A DNA stretch of 19,003 nt from CAZAYP01 sp964489425 [NCBI: uncultured Verrucomicrobiota bacterium] (GCA_964489425.1 CAZAYP010000088.1:1-19003), one strand, 5' to 3'; counted from the first letter of the stretch, positions 1-8,046 are shown. Notes: generated by a model from the sequence alone, not told the origin. A program made the numbers and translations.

Positions 1-1
1 C

Positions 2-577
2 TCGGATTACGACCGCGAGAAACTGCAGGAACGCCTGGCCAAGCTGGCCGGTGGCGTGGCGGTCATCAACGTCGGCGCCGCGACCGAGTCGGAGATGAAG
101 GAAAAGAAAGCCCGCGTCGAAGACGCGCTGCACGCCACCCGCGCGGCAGTCGAGGAAGGCATTGTCGCCGGCGGCGGCGTGGCCCTCCTGCGCTGCCAGG
201 CGGTGCTGGAAAAAATCGAAGGCCTGACCGACGAGGAAGCCATTGGCGTGGATATCGTGCGGCGGTCCTTGGAAGCGCCGTTGCGGCAGCTGACCGATAA
301 CGCCGGCATCGAAGGCGCCATTGTCGTCCAGGACGTCAAGAAGGGCAAAGGCTCTTACGGGTACGACGTGGCGGCGGGCGAGTATGTGGACATGGTCAAG
401 GCGGGGATTATCGACCCCACCAAGGTGTCCCGCACGGCCCTGCAGAACGCGGCCAGCATCGCCGCGCTGCTGCTGACCACCGAAGCCATGGTGGCCGAAC
501 TGCCGGAGAAAGAAAAATCTCCGATGCCTGGCGGCGGCGGTGGCGGCATGGGCGGCATGGGCGGCATGGACTACTAA
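2..577 (+). CDS. groEL: Chaperonin GroEL, C-terminal part (5' end outside window)
   Basis: This is the last 191 residues of the 60-kDa chaperonin, the ATP-driven folding cage that works with GroES in the cytoplasm. The frame is open from base 2, so the gene starts before the window. Family landmarks are plain: the GGVAVI and VGAATE stretch of the intermediate region, then [20 protein letters not shown], which carries the aspartate used in ATP hydrolysis (Asp398 in E. coli), and the equatorial-domain segment [20 protein letters not shown]. The protein ends in the typical flexible Gly-Gly-Met tail, here a run of six glycines followed by MGGMGGMDY. About two thirds of the gene is missing on the left, so groES cannot be judged. 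A strong terminator follows. The family call is certain; whether this is the only groEL copy in the genome is unknown. Confidence 0.98.
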   Translation, partial: SDYDREKLQERLAKLAGGVAVINVGAATESEMKEKKARVEDALHATRAAVEEGIVAGGGVALLRCQAVLEKIEGLTDEEAIGVDIVRRSLEAPLRQLTDNAGIEGAIVVQDVKKGKGSYGYDVAAGEYVDMVKAGIIDPTKVSRTALQNAASIAALLLTTEAMVAELPEKEKSPMPGGGGGGMGGMGGMDY

Positions 578-602
578 AAAATATACCGTCAAGGTATAAT
601 AG

Positions 603-631
603 TTGACAAGCGGCGGCGGGGCGCATATATT
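603..631 (+). promoter_or_regulatory. Sigma-70-type promoter overlapping the groEL terminator
   Basis: A perfect -35 box TTGACA (603-608) is followed after exactly 17 bases by TATATT (626-631), which matches five of six positions of the -10 consensus. Transcription would begin near 638 and feed rpoZ at 664. The -10 box coincides with the loop of the groEL terminator hairpin, and the spacer is the hairpin's left arm. Confidence 0.6.
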
Positions 632-646
632 GCGCCCCGCCGTTTT
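614..646 (+). terminator. Rho-independent terminator after groEL
   Basis: A perfect 12-bp GC-rich stem (614-625 pairing with 631-642) with a 5-base loop TATAT is followed directly by TTTT (643-646). It lies 36 bases after the groEL stop, the expected place for an intrinsic terminator of the groEL transcript. Confidence 0.9.
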
Positions 647-663
647 AATGGTGAGGAGATCGT

Positions 664-909
664 TTGAACATCAAATACTTGGAACGAGCGAAGGAGCAGG
701 TGCCCAGCGTGCCGCTGTTGATCAACATGGTTTCACGGCGCGTGCGGCAGCTTAATTCCGGCCAGCGCCCCCTGGTGAAGCCGGATGATCCCCACATGGA
801 AAAAGTGGATATCGTGCTCAAGGAAATCGCGGACGGCAAGCTGACCGCCCAGATGCCGGAGGATCTCCCCGAGGTGGAGGATCCCCGCGGCGCCATTTCG
901 CTGGCCTGA
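664..909 (+). CDS. rpoZ: DNA-directed RNA polymerase omega subunit, PVC-type
   Basis: This 81-residue protein is probably the omega subunit, which helps assemble and stabilise RNA polymerase by clamping the beta' subunit. The segment INMVSRRVRQLNSGQRPLV resembles the omega proteins of Verrucomicrobia and relatives, followed by the usual VDIVLKEIADGKLT helix; proteobacterial RpoZ is more distant. The start is a TTG codon chosen because a good ribosome site (GAGGAG, 653-658) lies just upstream; no ATG gives a full-length protein. It has its own likely promoter inside the preceding terminator and is followed 20 bases later by smpB. The call rests on motif memory; length and charge pattern fit. 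Confidence 0.8.
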   Translation: MNIKYLERAKEQVPSVPLLINMVSRRVRQLNSGQRPLVKPDDPHMEKVDIVLKEIADGKLTAQMPEDLPEVEDPRGAISLA

Positions 910-929
910 TCCCGGGACCAGCACCGCGC

Positions 930-1406
930 ATGTCCCCGGATGCCGCGTCTGCCTCCGCGCTGCTGGCCACCAACCGGCGGGCCATGCGCGATTACCATAT
1001 CCTGGAAAAGCTGGAGGCGGGGATCGAGTTGCGGGGTACGGAGGTCAAGTCGGTGCGTGCGGGGCAGGTCAGCCTCAACGAGGCATTCGGCGTGGTGGAG
1101 GATGGCAATGTCATCTTGCGCGATATGCACATCATGCCCTACAGCCATGGCAACGTGCACAACCACGAACCCCGGCGGCCGCGGCGCCTGCTGCTGCACC
1201 GGCGCGAGATCAAGCGGCTCATCGGCGCCACGGCGGTCAAGGGCCAGACCCTGATCCCGCTGCGGCTGTACCTGCGGCGCGGGCTGGTCAAGGTGGAGCT
1301 GGCGCTGGGCAAAGGCAAACAACTGAGTGACAAGCGGGAAACCCTGAAACGCAAGACCGCCGAACGCGAGGCCGAGCGCGCCATGGCCGCCCATTCCCGG
1401 CGCTGA
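930..1406 (+). CDS. smpB: SsrA-binding protein SmpB
   Basis: SmpB binds tmRNA and brings it to stalled ribosomes for trans-translation. The 158-residue protein shows the full family signature: ATNRRAMRDYHILEKLEAGIEL, GTEVKSVRAGQVSLNEAF, MHIMPYSHGNVHNHEPRRPRR (in two adjoining pieces), LLLHRREIKRLIG, and LALGKGKQLSDKRE, ending in the basic tail that folds as a helix in the decoding centre. The N-terminus carries about ten extra residues before ATNRR; ATG at 930 is kept because the family needs the ATNR segment and no later ATG precedes it. It follows rpoZ by 20 bases and precedes the kinase by 10, so these genes are likely co-transcribed. No tmRNA gene was recognised in the window. Confidence 0.97.
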   Translation: MSPDAASASALLATNRRAMRDYHILEKLEAGIELRGTEVKSVRAGQVSLNEAFGVVEDGNVILRDMHIMPYSHGNVHNHEPRRPRRLLLHRREIKRLIGATAVKGQTLIPLRLYLRRGLVKVELALGKGKQLSDKRETLKRKTAEREAERAMAAHSRR

Positions 1407-1416
1407 ACCTGACGGC

Positions 1417-2208
1417 ATGAGCGCAAAAAAAACACCCCCCCCAAGCCCGGAGCCCATGGCTCCCCCGGATATTCTTTCCATGCTGGCCCACGAGTTGCGC
1501 GAGCCGCTCACGGCCATCCGGTCCTCGGCGCATCTGCTCAAGAAATACGGGGACCAACTGCCGGAACTCGAACGCCAGCGGCACTGCGGATTCATCGAGC
1601 AATGCTCCGCCCAGATGGCGGACCTGGTGGACAACATGTTGACCCTGAGCCGCGCCCATGCCGGCCAGTTGGCCTGCCGCCCGCAACGCCTGCACCTCGG
1701 GTTGTTCTGCCGCGAGCTGAGCCAGCACATGCAGCGCATTTACCCGGACCGCGAAGTCGTGTTGCGTTCTGAGCCCGGAACCGAGGCGTATTTTGAGCTG
1801 GATGACCACCTGATGCGGCTGATCTTCGGCAACCTCCTCACCAATGCGTTGAAGTATTCGCCGCCGGACGCCCCGGTGGAATTGTGCCTTGCCCTGGGGC
1901 AGGGCGCCGGCGTTGTGGTCGATGGCGTGGCCGAAGGCCTGCCGGACAGCGCCTGGCTGCGCGTGGATGTCCGCGACCACGGCGTGGGCATCCCGCCCGA
2001 GGACCAGGAGCACCTGTTCCAGCTGTTCCGGCGCGGCCGCAATACAGGCACCGTGGCCGGGGTGGGGCTGGGCCTGGCGATCATGCGCCAGGCGGTCCTG
2101 TCCCATGGCGGCGTGGTCCAGTTCGTCACGGCTGAAAACCAGGGCACCACCTTCACCGTGCTGTTGCCGGCGGTCCCCGCGGCCGCTGCGCCGGCCGTGC
2201 CGGGGTGA
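1417..2208 (+). CDS. Soluble two-component sensor histidine kinase without sensor domain
   Basis: The 263-residue protein has a dimerisation/phosphoacceptor domain and a catalytic ATPase domain. The H-box is MLAHELREPLTAI with phospho-His25; the N-box is LIFGNLLTNALKYSP with Asn139 and Asn143; DHGVGIP (187-193) is the G1 box, LFQLFRRG the F-box, and GVGLGLAI (215-222) the G2 box. Only about 20 residues precede the H-box, with no signal peptide, membrane segment or PAS domain, so the protein is cytoplasmic and must receive its input from a partner. Its stop overlaps the start of the receiver gene (GTGATG), so the two are translated together and probably act as a pair. The signal and target are not visible. 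Confidence 0.93.
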   Translation: MSAKKTPPPSPEPMAPPDILSMLAHELREPLTAIRSSAHLLKKYGDQLPELERQRHCGFIEQCSAQMADLVDNMLTLSRAHAGQLACRPQRLHLGLFCRELSQHMQRIYPDREVVLRSEPGTEAYFELDDHLMRLIFGNLLTNALKYSPPDAPVELCLALGQGAGVVVDGVAEGLPDSAWLRVDVRDHGVGIPPEDQEHLFQLFRRGRNTGTVAGVGLGLAIMRQAVLSHGGVVQFVTAENQGTTFTVLLPAVPAAAAPAVPG

Positions 2209-2609
2209 TGGTTATGCCGGTAAAACCGTTATCCTGCCGGGTCCTGCTGATCGAAGACGATCCCATCATCAACCGATCCCTGGGCGATTTCCTGCGGCTG
2301 GAAGGGTGCCGGGTCATGGCGGCGGTGAATGCCCGGGCCGGTTTGGATGCGGCGCGCGAAGCCCGGCCGGACATCATTCTCTGCGACGTCAAGCTGCCGG
2401 GGATGGACGGCTACCAGGCCCTGGCTACGGCCCGCGCGGACCCGGCGCTGGCCGGCGTCCCGTTCGTGTTCCTCACGGGGACCACCACGCCGTTCGCGGT
2501 CGAGCATTCCGGCGCCCTGCAGCCCGATGCCTGCCTGGCCAAACCGTTTGATGTTGAAGACCTGCTGCAGGTCATGGCGCGGCTGGTGCAAACAGGCGCC
2601 GCGCGTTAG
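2205..2609 (+). CDS. Receiver-only response regulator (CheY-like)
   Basis: This 134-residue protein is a single REC domain with no output domain. The acidic pocket is EDD at residues 17-19, the phosphoacceptor is Asp61 in IILCDVKLPGMDG, the switch threonine is Thr91 in VFLTG, and the conserved lysine is Lys113 in LAKPF. GTG at 2205, ATG at 2208 and ATG at 2214 are all possible starts in frame; all couple it to the kinase stop at 2206-2208. It should be phosphorylated by the adjacent kinase and act by protein-protein contact rather than DNA binding. Its 3' end overlaps the convergent TatD gene by 38 bp (2572-2609). Confidence 0.93.
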   Translation: MMVMPVKPLSCRVLLIEDDPIINRSLGDFLRLEGCRVMAAVNARAGLDAAREARPDIILCDVKLPGMDGYQALATARADPALAGVPFVFLTGTTTPFAVEHSGALQPDACLAKPFDVEDLLQVMARLVQTGAAR

Positions 2610-3351
2610 CCGTGGTCAGCGCGGCCAGCGCCGCGGGCGCCTGGCCCCGGATCTCGGCCAGGCGGGCTCCCACATGCACCACGAAGGCTGGCTCGTTGCT
2701 CCGGCCGCGCAGGGGTACCGGCGCCAGGTACGGCGTATCGGTCTCGATCAACAGCCGGTCATCGGGAACGTGGGCGGCCACGGCCCGCAGCGTGTCGGCG
2801 TTGCGAAACGTCACGATCCCGCTGAAGCTGATGTGAAATCCAAGGTCCAATACCCGGGCCGCCAGGTCCGCATCGCCCGTGAAGCAATGGATGACGCCGA
2901 TGCGGTCCGCTGGCCCGCGCCACTTGCGCGCGTGTTCGGTCAGCAGCGCCAGGGTGTCCGCGGCGGCGTCCCGGGTGTGGACGATCACCGGCTTGCGCGT
3001 GGCCGCGGCGACCTCCAGGTTGCGCTGGAAAACATCCTTCTGTTCACGCACCTGGCTGGGTTGGTGGTAGTAATCCAGTCCGGTTTCGCCGATGGCCGCG
3101 GCCGGCGCGGCGGCCAGCGCGGCCCAGAACTCTTCCGGCCAGGCGTCGGCGCACAGTTCGCGGTCCAGGCCCACGGAGGCCAGCACGCCGGGCTCGCGCG
3201 CCGCCAGGTCCAGGGCCAGGGCATTGCCTTTGGGGGTTCCGCCCATGGCCAGCATGCGGGTCACGCCCGCGGCGCGGGCGCGCGCCAGGGCCGCGGGCAG
3301 TTCCCCGCTGGCCGCCAGGGTGTCGAAATGTACGTGCGTATCGAAATACAT
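2572..3351 (-). CDS. TatD-family metal-dependent hydrolase (DNase)
   Basis: The 259-residue protein is a TatD-like TIM-barrel hydrolase; relatives are Mg-dependent 3'-5' DNases and some act on D-aminoacyl-tRNA or other substrates. Metal-binding signatures are present in order: DTHVHFD (His6, His8), GETGLDYY (Glu89), PVIVHTRDA (His125), GVIHCFTGD (His155), and LLIETDTPYLAP (Asp205), then GRSNEP. The start at 3351 is chosen because MYFDTHVH is the usual N-terminus and a GAGG ribosome site lies 8 bases upstream; the frame stays open further upstream but has no family similarity. It is divergent from thiS and converges with the receiver gene, overlapping it by 38 bp. The exact substrate cannot be told. 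Confidence 0.93.
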   Translation of the reverse strand: MYFDTHVHFDTLAASGELPAALARARAAGVTRMLAMGGTPKGNALALDLAAREPGVLASVGLDRELCADAWPEEFWAALAAAPAAAIGETGLDYYHQPSQVREQKDVFQRNLEVAAATRKPVIVHTRDAAADTLALLTEHARKWRGPADRIGVIHCFTGDADLAARVLDLGFHISFSGIVTFRNADTLRAVAAHVPDDRLLIETDTPYLAPVPLRGRSNEPAFVVHVGARLAEIRGQAPAALAALTTANARRLFAPAAP

Positions 3352-3363
3352 TGCTTTCGCCTC

Positions 3364-3382
3364 GATAATTCCAAATATTATC
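3364..3382. promoter_or_regulatory. Inverted repeat in the tatD-thiS divergent intergenic region
   Basis: The only 42 bases between the divergent starts hold GATAAT-7 bases-ATTATC, a perfect 6-bp inverted repeat. Each arm resembles a -10 box in one direction (TATTAT at 3376-3381 for thiS; GATAAT on the minus strand for tatD). The site could therefore be a bidirectional promoter or an operator. No good -35 boxes are visible, so the call is weak. The gap is too short for a TPP riboswitch. Confidence 0.35.
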
Positions 3383-3393
3383 CATGGTAGCAG

Positions 3394-3633
3394 ATGAACT
3401 CTCCAGACGCAAAGCAGGGATTGGCCACCGGGGTGCGGATTACCCTGAACGGCGAGGAGTATGCGGTTCAAGCCGCTGCGACGGTGGCCGAATTGCTCGC
3501 CGAGCTGGGGGTGGGGGATCGGCGCGTGGCCGTGCTCTGCAACGGCCAGGTGGTCGGTCCGGCGGCGCGCGCGGACGCACGACTGGAGCCCGGGGCGCGC
3601 CTGGAGTTGATCACCTTGGCTGGGGGAGGTTGA
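3394..3633 (+). CDS. thiS: Sulfur carrier protein ThiS
   Basis: ThiS is the ubiquitin-fold sulfur carrier whose C-terminal glycine is turned into a thiocarboxylate and donated to ThiG. The 79-residue protein contains ITLNGEEY, the [11 protein letters not shown] helix, [12 protein letters not shown], and [16 protein letters not shown], with the obligatory GG end. The first 14 residues form a short extension before the first beta strand. The gene ends one base before thiG starts. The adenylating enzyme ThiF is not in the window. Confidence 0.94.
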   Translation: MNSPDAKQGLATGVRITLNGEEYAVQAAATVAELLAELGVGDRRVAVLCNGQVVGPAARADARLEPGARLELITLAGGG

Positions 3634-3634
3634 C

Positions 3635-4417
3635 ATGGATGACCTGGTGCTTGGTTCGCAGCGGTTCCAGTCGCGCCTGATCCTGGGAACGGGCAAGTTC
3701 CCGGACCCGGACACCATGCGGCGGGCCGTGGTCGCGGCCGGCGCCCAACTGGTCACCGTGGCCCTGCGCCGCTTCAACCGCCACCAGCCCACCGATGACC
3801 TGCTGGCCCCGCTGGCCGGCCTCGAAAATGTCACCCTGATGCCCAACACGTCCGGCGCGCGCGATGCGCGCGAGGCGGTCCTGGCCGCCCGCCTGGCACG
3901 GGACCTGTGCGGCAGCCCGTTCATCAAGGTGGAAATCCATCCCAACCCGCACCACCTGATGCCCGACCCGATCGAAACCTACGCCGCGGCCTGCGAGCTG
4001 GTCCGCGACGGGTTCGTGGTTCTGCCGTACATGCCGGCCGACCCGGTGCTGGCCCGGCGGTTGGAGGACGCGGGTTGCGCCGCCGTGATGCCGCTGGGCG
4101 CGGCCATCGGCAGCGGCCGCGGCCTGGCGACGGCCGACCTGCTGCAACTGATCATCCGCGACAGCGGCGTGCCGGTCATCGTGGATGCGGGTTTGCGCGC
4201 GCCCTCCGAGGCGGCCGCCGCCATGGAGATGGGGTGCGGCGCGGTGCTGGTCAACAGCGCGGTGGCGGTGGCCGGCGACCCGTCCGCCATGGCCGCGGCA
4301 TTCGCCCAGGCCGTGCAGGCCGGCCGCCAGGCCTTCCGCGCCGGGCTGATGCCCCGCGGCGAAGCGGCCAGCGCTACCAGCCCGCTGACCCAGTTCCTGG
4401 CGGATCGCCCCGCATGA
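3635..4417 (+). CDS. thiG: Thiazole synthase ThiG
   Basis: ThiG condenses 1-deoxyxylulose-5-phosphate, dehydroglycine and the ThiS thiocarboxylate into the thiazole phosphate of thiamine. The 260-residue TIM-barrel protein begins with the family motif [15 protein letters not shown], has [16 protein letters not shown], and [10 protein letters not shown] with Lys98 as the Schiff-base lysine, then [55 protein letters not shown] and VLVNSAVA. The length is normal. A strong ribosome site (GGGGGAGG) lies just upstream, and its stop overlaps the thiH start by four bases (ATGA). Confidence 0.97.
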   Translation: MDDLVLGSQRFQSRLILGTGKFPDPDTMRRAVVAAGAQLVTVALRRFNRHQPTDDLLAPLAGLENVTLMPNTSGARDAREAVLAARLARDLCGSPFIKVEIHPNPHHLMPDPIETYAAACELVRDGFVVLPYMPADPVLARRLEDAGCAAVMPLGAAIGSGRGLATADLLQLIIRDSGVPVIVDAGLRAPSEAAAAMEMGCGAVLVNSAVAVAGDPSAMAAAFAQAVQAGRQAFRAGLMPRGEAASATSPLTQFLADRPA

Positions 4418-5523
4418 GCGGGGCCGCGCCGGAATGGCTCGATCCCGGGCCGTGGGTGGCCGGCGCCCTGCGCGCAGGTCCGGCGGCGGTCCGGGCGGCG
4501 GTCACGTGTGACCAGCCCGGGGTGCGCGAACTGGCGCTGCTGCTGTCCCCGGCCGCGGCCGGGTTGATTGAACCCATGGCCCGGCGCGCCCAGGACCTTA
4601 CGCGCCGGCATTTTGGCCGGACCATTTCCCTCTACGCGCCGCTGTACCTTTCCGACTATTGCCCCGGCGGATGCCGCTACTGCGGGTTTGCCGCGGATCG
4701 CGACCAGCCGCGGCGCCGCCTGGAACTGGACGCGGTGGCCCGCGAACTGGCCGCGCTCAGGGCCCTGGGCCTGGACGACGTCCTGCTGCTCACCGGCGAG
4801 CGCTGCCCTGAGGCCGGCTTCGACTACCTGCACGATGGCGTGCGGCTCGCAGCCGGGACGTGCGACGCCGTGGCCGTCGAGACGTTCCCGATGAGCGCCG
4901 ACGAATACCGCGCGCTGGCCGCCGCCGGTTGCACGAGCATGACTTTGTACCAGGAGACCTACCAGGAGGAGGAGTATGCGGCGCTGCACCGCTGGGGGCC
5001 CAAGCGGGATTTCCTGGACCGCATCGCCGCGCCCGCGCGGGCGGCCGAGGCCGGGTTGCGGACCATCGGCCTCGGAGTGCTGCTGGGGCTGGCCGATCCC
5101 TTGGCCGACCTGGTGGCGCTGTACCAGCACGGGACCTGGCTGCGCCGCCGCTACTGGCGCACAGGCATCAGCCTCTCGTTCCCGCGAATCCAGGCCCAGC
5201 GCGGGGATTTCAGCGCCCCGCACCCCGTGTCCGAGGCATACCTGGCGCAGGCCGTCTTTGCGTTCCGCATCTGCTGGCCGGACGTGCCGTTGGTGCTCTC
5301 CACCCGCGAGGCGCCGGCGTTCCGCGACGGCATGGCCGGGTTGGGCATCTCGCGCATGAGCGTGGCCAGCAAAACCACGGTCGGCGGCTACGCCCAGGCG
5401 GTGCCGGATGCCGTGGGCCAGTTTGAGGTCAGCGATACCCGCGGGCCGGACGAATTTTGCGCCATGCTGCGGGGCCGGGGGCTGGAGCCGGTGTTCAAGA
5501 ACTGGGACGCGGTGTACCGTTGA
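4414..5523 (+). CDS. thiH: 2-iminoacetate synthase ThiH (radical SAM)
   Basis: ThiH cleaves tyrosine by radical SAM chemistry to dehydroglycine (2-iminoacetate) and p-cresol, supplying ThiG under low-oxygen conditions. The 369-residue protein has the [4Fe-4S] motif C83-x3-C87-x2-C90 in [15 protein letters not shown]. It also has [77 protein letters not shown] and [13 protein letters not shown], all typical. ATG at 4414 is chosen by the 4-bp overlap with thiG. Having thiH rather than the oxygen-dependent thiO suggests an anaerobic or microaerobic lifestyle. A 16-bp palindrome follows the stop codon directly. Confidence 0.96.
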   Translation: MSGAAPEWLDPGPWVAGALRAGPAAVRAAVTCDQPGVRELALLLSPAAAGLIEPMARRAQDLTRRHFGRTISLYAPLYLSDYCPGGCRYCGFAADRDQPRRRLELDAVARELAALRALGLDDVLLLTGERCPEAGFDYLHDGVRLAAGTCDAVAVETFPMSADEYRALAAAGCTSMTLYQETYQEEEYAALHRWGPKRDFLDRIAAPARAAEAGLRTIGLGVLLGLADPLADLVALYQHGTWLRRRYWRTGISLSFPRIQAQRGDFSAPHPVSEAYLAQAVFAFRICWPDVPLVLSTREAPAFRDGMAGLGISRMSVASKTTVGGYAQAVPDAVGQFEVSDTRGPDEFCAMLRGRGLEPVFKNWDAVYR

Positions 5524-5539
5524 ACCTGCACGTGCAGGT
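5524..5539. repeat. Perfect 16-bp palindrome abutting the thiH stop
   Basis: ACCTGCACGTGCAGGT is fully self-complementary and begins at the base after the thiH stop. It lies in the 79-bp gap between convergent thiH and the radical SAM gene. With no T-tract it is a poor intrinsic terminator; a protein-binding site or an mRNA 3'-end protecting structure is possible. Nothing else is seen in the gap. Confidence 0.6.
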
Positions 5540-5602
5540 GGTACCGCCTCCGGTCGGGCACCTCATGGTCCGCGCTTACAGGGGGCCAACGAGACCGTCC
5601 GC

Positions 5603-6745
5603 TTACTGCGCCATCAGCGCCCGGGCCACGCAGGCGCCCAGGCGCCATGACGTCAGCAAACTGGGGATCACTTCGCAGGCGTTCCAGCAGATGGGGCATT
5701 GCTCACGGCGGATCACCTGGCGCGCGGCGTCCGTGGCCGGCGCCTGGATGATCTTGGCGAATCCGTCCCGGCAGTTGCCCAGGCTGCGGTCCCAGACAAT
5801 GCAGGGAAACACGTTGCCGTACGGGTCCAGGTAATACGAGTTTTGCGCCGCCATGCAGGGGATGACCATTTTGGTCGGGCGGGCGAGGAAGCCGGGGATG
5901 TGTTCGAGGAAGAACATGCGGTAGAAACTTTTCACCCGCGTGATCGCCGGCAGTCGCTCCTGCCGGGTTTGGGCGAGAATGTAGGCGATGTCGCGGCCCA
6001 CCGCCTCGCGAAAATCCGCTCCGGCCACGGCGCCCACGGCATGCTGGCCGGCAAAGTCTGTCTGGAACAGGTTGCCGCTGTGTTCCAGGTTGAACCCCAC
6101 GTCGCCCACCTGCAGGCCCAGCGGCCGCAGCACGCGGTCGTGAAACCCCGCGAACCGGCCGGCGTTCAGGGCGCAGAGGGTGTAGCTGAGCTTGACCTCG
6201 AGGTTGGGCCGGCGGGCCTGCAGCTCGCGGAGACGCGCAATGGTCTGGGTCGCGGCCTGGAACGCGCCTGGCAGGCCGCGGATATCGTCGTGCTGCGCGG
6301 CGTCGCCGTCCAGGCTGACGCCCACCGAGACCTGGAGGCGCGGCCGGCGCGCGGTCAGTTCCTCGACCGCTTGGGCGATGCGTTCGGTAAGCAGTCCGTT
6401 AGTGGTGATCACCACCGAGGCCAGGCGCGGGCAGGTGTCGGCGGCATGGTCCAAAATGGGGACCAGGTCCGGCCGCATGAAGGGTTCGCCGCCGCCCCAG
6501 TCGAGGAACAGCAAGGAGTCGCGCAGTTCCGTGAACAGGCGCGCGAAATCGTTGGCGGTCAGCTCTTCCTTGGCCTTTTCCGGGTGCTCGCGGCAGATTT
6601 TCCAGATGCTGCAGATCTTGCAGCGGTGATTGCACAGGAAGGTGGACGCCACGGTCAGCTTGAGCGGGCCTGCCGCATGACCTGCGCGCCGGGGCCGGCG
6701 GCTGGCCAGCCAGCGCCGGGCCAGTTGGTAGTAGAGCGGGTTCAT
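5603..6745 (-). CDS. Radical SAM/SPASM domain protein
   Basis: The 380-residue enzyme has the radical SAM cluster motif C38-x3-C42-x2-C45 in TFLCNHRCKICSIWK, the SAM-contact motif WGGGEPFMRPDL (83-94), VVITTNGLL and VSLDGDAAQHDDIRG. Its C-terminal part holds further cysteines at 297, 315, 325, 350, 353 and 357, with the SPASM-like YLDPYGNVFPC and QCPICWNAC, expected to bind auxiliary Fe-S clusters. SPASM enzymes often modify peptides or proteins, but some act on other substrates, and no precursor peptide was found nearby. The gene is last in the minus-strand chain and overlaps the membrane-protein gene upstream by four bases (ATGA), so it probably works with that surface locus. The substrate is unknown. 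Confidence 0.88.
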   Translation of the reverse strand: MNPLYYQLARRWLASRRPRRAGHAAGPLKLTVASTFLCNHRCKICSIWKICREHPEKAKEELTANDFARLFTELRDSLLFLDWGGGEPFMRPDLVPILDHAADTCPRLASVVITTNGLLTERIAQAVEELTARRPRLQVSVGVSLDGDAAQHDDIRGLPGAFQAATQTIARLRELQARRPNLEVKLSYTLCALNAGRFAGFHDRVLRPLGLQVGDVGFNLEHSGNLFQTDFAGQHAVGAVAGADFREAVGRDIAYILAQTRQERLPAITRVKSFYRMFFLEHIPGFLARPTKMVIPCMAAQNSYYLDPYGNVFPCIVWDRSLGNCRDGFAKIIQAPATDAARQVIRREQCPICWNACEVIPSLLTSWRLGACVARALMAQ

Positions 6746-8034
6746 GCCGGCGGCGGTGGGGCCGCGGGTTCGCGGCGGCGGGTCGCCAGGATCGAGACCA
6801 GCGCCGCGAGGCACAGGCCCACGCCGGCCAGCTGCACCCAGAGTCCGATATTGAAAGGCGCGTAATCCAAGCGGACATCGTGGATTCCGGCCGGAACATA
6901 GAGACACTGGAAAATGTAGTCTGCGCGCCGGATGGGCGCGGCCGCGCCATCCACCCGTGCGCGCCAAGCCGCGTCGTATTTGTCTGCCATGCGCAGCAGC
7001 ACCGGCTCCGGCGCGTTGACTTTCAGCCGGATGTGGCCCGGCCGGTAGCTGGCCACCTCGACCATGCCGGTAACGCCCGTGCCGGGCATGGGCGCCAAGT
7101 CCTTGGCCTCCTCGGGCGCCAGCAGCACCTGCTGGAACAGGGGATAGGCCGGGCTGGCCAACATCTGCAAAGCCTGGTCGTCCGGCGCGCTGGCCCAGCC
7201 GCGCAGCAGCGCGTACCGTGGCGCGTACGCCTTGCTGCGCAGCACCGCGTGCTGGCCCGGTTGCTGCGGCGTGGCCGGGATGACCTGGATGCCGCCGTCC
7301 GCAGCCTGGGCGGCGTTATATGCGTAGAGCACCTCAAACTGGCCGCGTGTTTCCGGCGCGGCTTCCAGTTGCGTCATGAGTTGGGCCGGGCCCAGCAGGA
7401 ACCCCACGGCGCTCAGCCGCCACAGGCGCAAGGGTTGCGTGCCGACCGTGCCCAGGAAGTTCTTGTAGTCGGTGGGCATGCGCGGCATCTGGGTGATGTT
7501 GATGGTCTTGATGTCCTGGTACGGAAACAGGTATGTCAGCCACGTGTTGTAGAACCCGGACTGGGCCACCACGGCGGCGCGCTGAAACCCGGGGTTGTTC
7601 TTGAGCGCGCGGATGACATCGTTTTCTTCAATAAAGCTGTAGGGCATCACGCTGACATAATGGCGGGACAGCCAGAACGCATCGCCCATCACCATCCCCA
7701 CCAGCGCCCACGCGATCCAGCGACTGGTCGCGGCCTTGACCCGCGGCGTGGCCAGGGCCCAGATCAGGCCCGCGGCCGCCAGGGTCATGAACGCGCCGTG
7801 GAAGAGGGCGCTGATCTTGTTGCGCGCGATGCCGGCGGCCATGTCGCCCCAGCCTTGGTTGCGCAGGCTGTCGGTCAGGCGGCTCAGGCCGCCCGCCTGT
7901 ATCAGCGCCGCCAGGGCCAGCATCGCGCCCAGCGCCAGCAGCGTGAGCAGGAACCATTTCAACCAGGCCGGCGCAGGGGCTGGCGCCAGGGGGCGGGGGG
8001 GCGAGGGGGATTTGTTTTGTTTCTTGGGTTTCAT
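6742..8034 (-). CDS. Membrane protein, C-terminal half of a split YfhO/GT-C-like protein
   Basis: The 430-residue protein starts with a basic, Pro/Ala-rich stretch (1-23), then membrane segments near 25-45, 79-97 and 106-121, a long soluble region (about 125-395) and one last membrane segment near 396-415. The layout matches the second half of YfhO-like bacterial membrane proteins, in which helices are followed by a large extracytoplasmic beta-rich domain and a final helix: VTGMVEVASYRPGHIRLKVNAPEPVLLRMADKYDAAWRARVDG and ADYIFQCLYVPAGIHDVRLDYAP are typical of that domain. The first half is encoded separately at 10101-8779, with an MNT-HEPN pair between. No ribosome site precedes the ATG, which lies 12 bases after the HEPN stop, so translation probably relies on coupling. 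Substrate unknown; such proteins are linked to glycosylation of surface polymers. Confidence 0.72.
   Translation of the reverse strand: MKPKKQNKSPSPPRPLAPAPAPAWLKWFLLTLLALGAMLALAALIQAGGLSRLTDSLRNQGWGDMAAGIARNKISALFHGAFMTLAAAGLIWALATPRVKAATSRWIAWALVGMVMGDAFWLSRHYVSVMPYSFIEENDVIRALKNNPGFQRAAVVAQSGFYNTWLTYLFPYQDIKTINITQMPRMPTDYKNFLGTVGTQPLRLWRLSAVGFLLGPAQLMTQLEAAPETRGQFEVLYAYNAAQAADGGIQVIPATPQQPGQHAVLRSKAYAPRYALLRGWASAPDDQALQMLASPAYPLFQQVLLAPEEAKDLAPMPGTGVTGMVEVASYRPGHIRLKVNAPEPVLLRMADKYDAAWRARVDGAAAPIRRADYIFQCLYVPAGIHDVRLDYAPFNIGLWVQLAGVGLCLAALVSILATRRREPAAPPPPA
7966..7989 (-). repeat. Left copy of a degenerate 24-bp direct repeat flanking the MNT-HEPN module
   Basis: This stretch in the Pro/Ala linker at the start of the C-terminal membrane half matches 8818-8841 at 20 of 24 positions in the same orientation. 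It may mark an old duplication made when the module entered, or may only reflect similar Pro/Ala codons. Confidence 0.45.
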
Positions 8035-8046
8035 TGAGGGGTTGGG

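Noticed and set aside
582-598. Small inverted repeat TATACC-5-GGTATA after groEL, considered as a CIRCE/HrcA operator
   Set aside because: CIRCE has 9-bp arms with other sequence and lies before groES/groEL, not after; this may be chance in an AT-rich patch.
645-1739. A 364-codon open frame on the minus strand opposite rpoZ, smpB and the kinase
   Set aside because: It lies antisense to three clear genes, is rich in His, Arg and Gln as expected from GC-rich antisense frames, and has no family motif.
3352-3393. TPP riboswitch before thiS
   Set aside because: Only 42 bases separate the divergent genes, too few for the THI-box fold, and its conserved core was not seen.
3352-3945. Upstream extension of the TatD frame by about 200 codons
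   Set aside because: The extra part is antisense to thiS and thiG, has no similarity, and the normal TatD N-terminus with a ribosome site starts at 3351.
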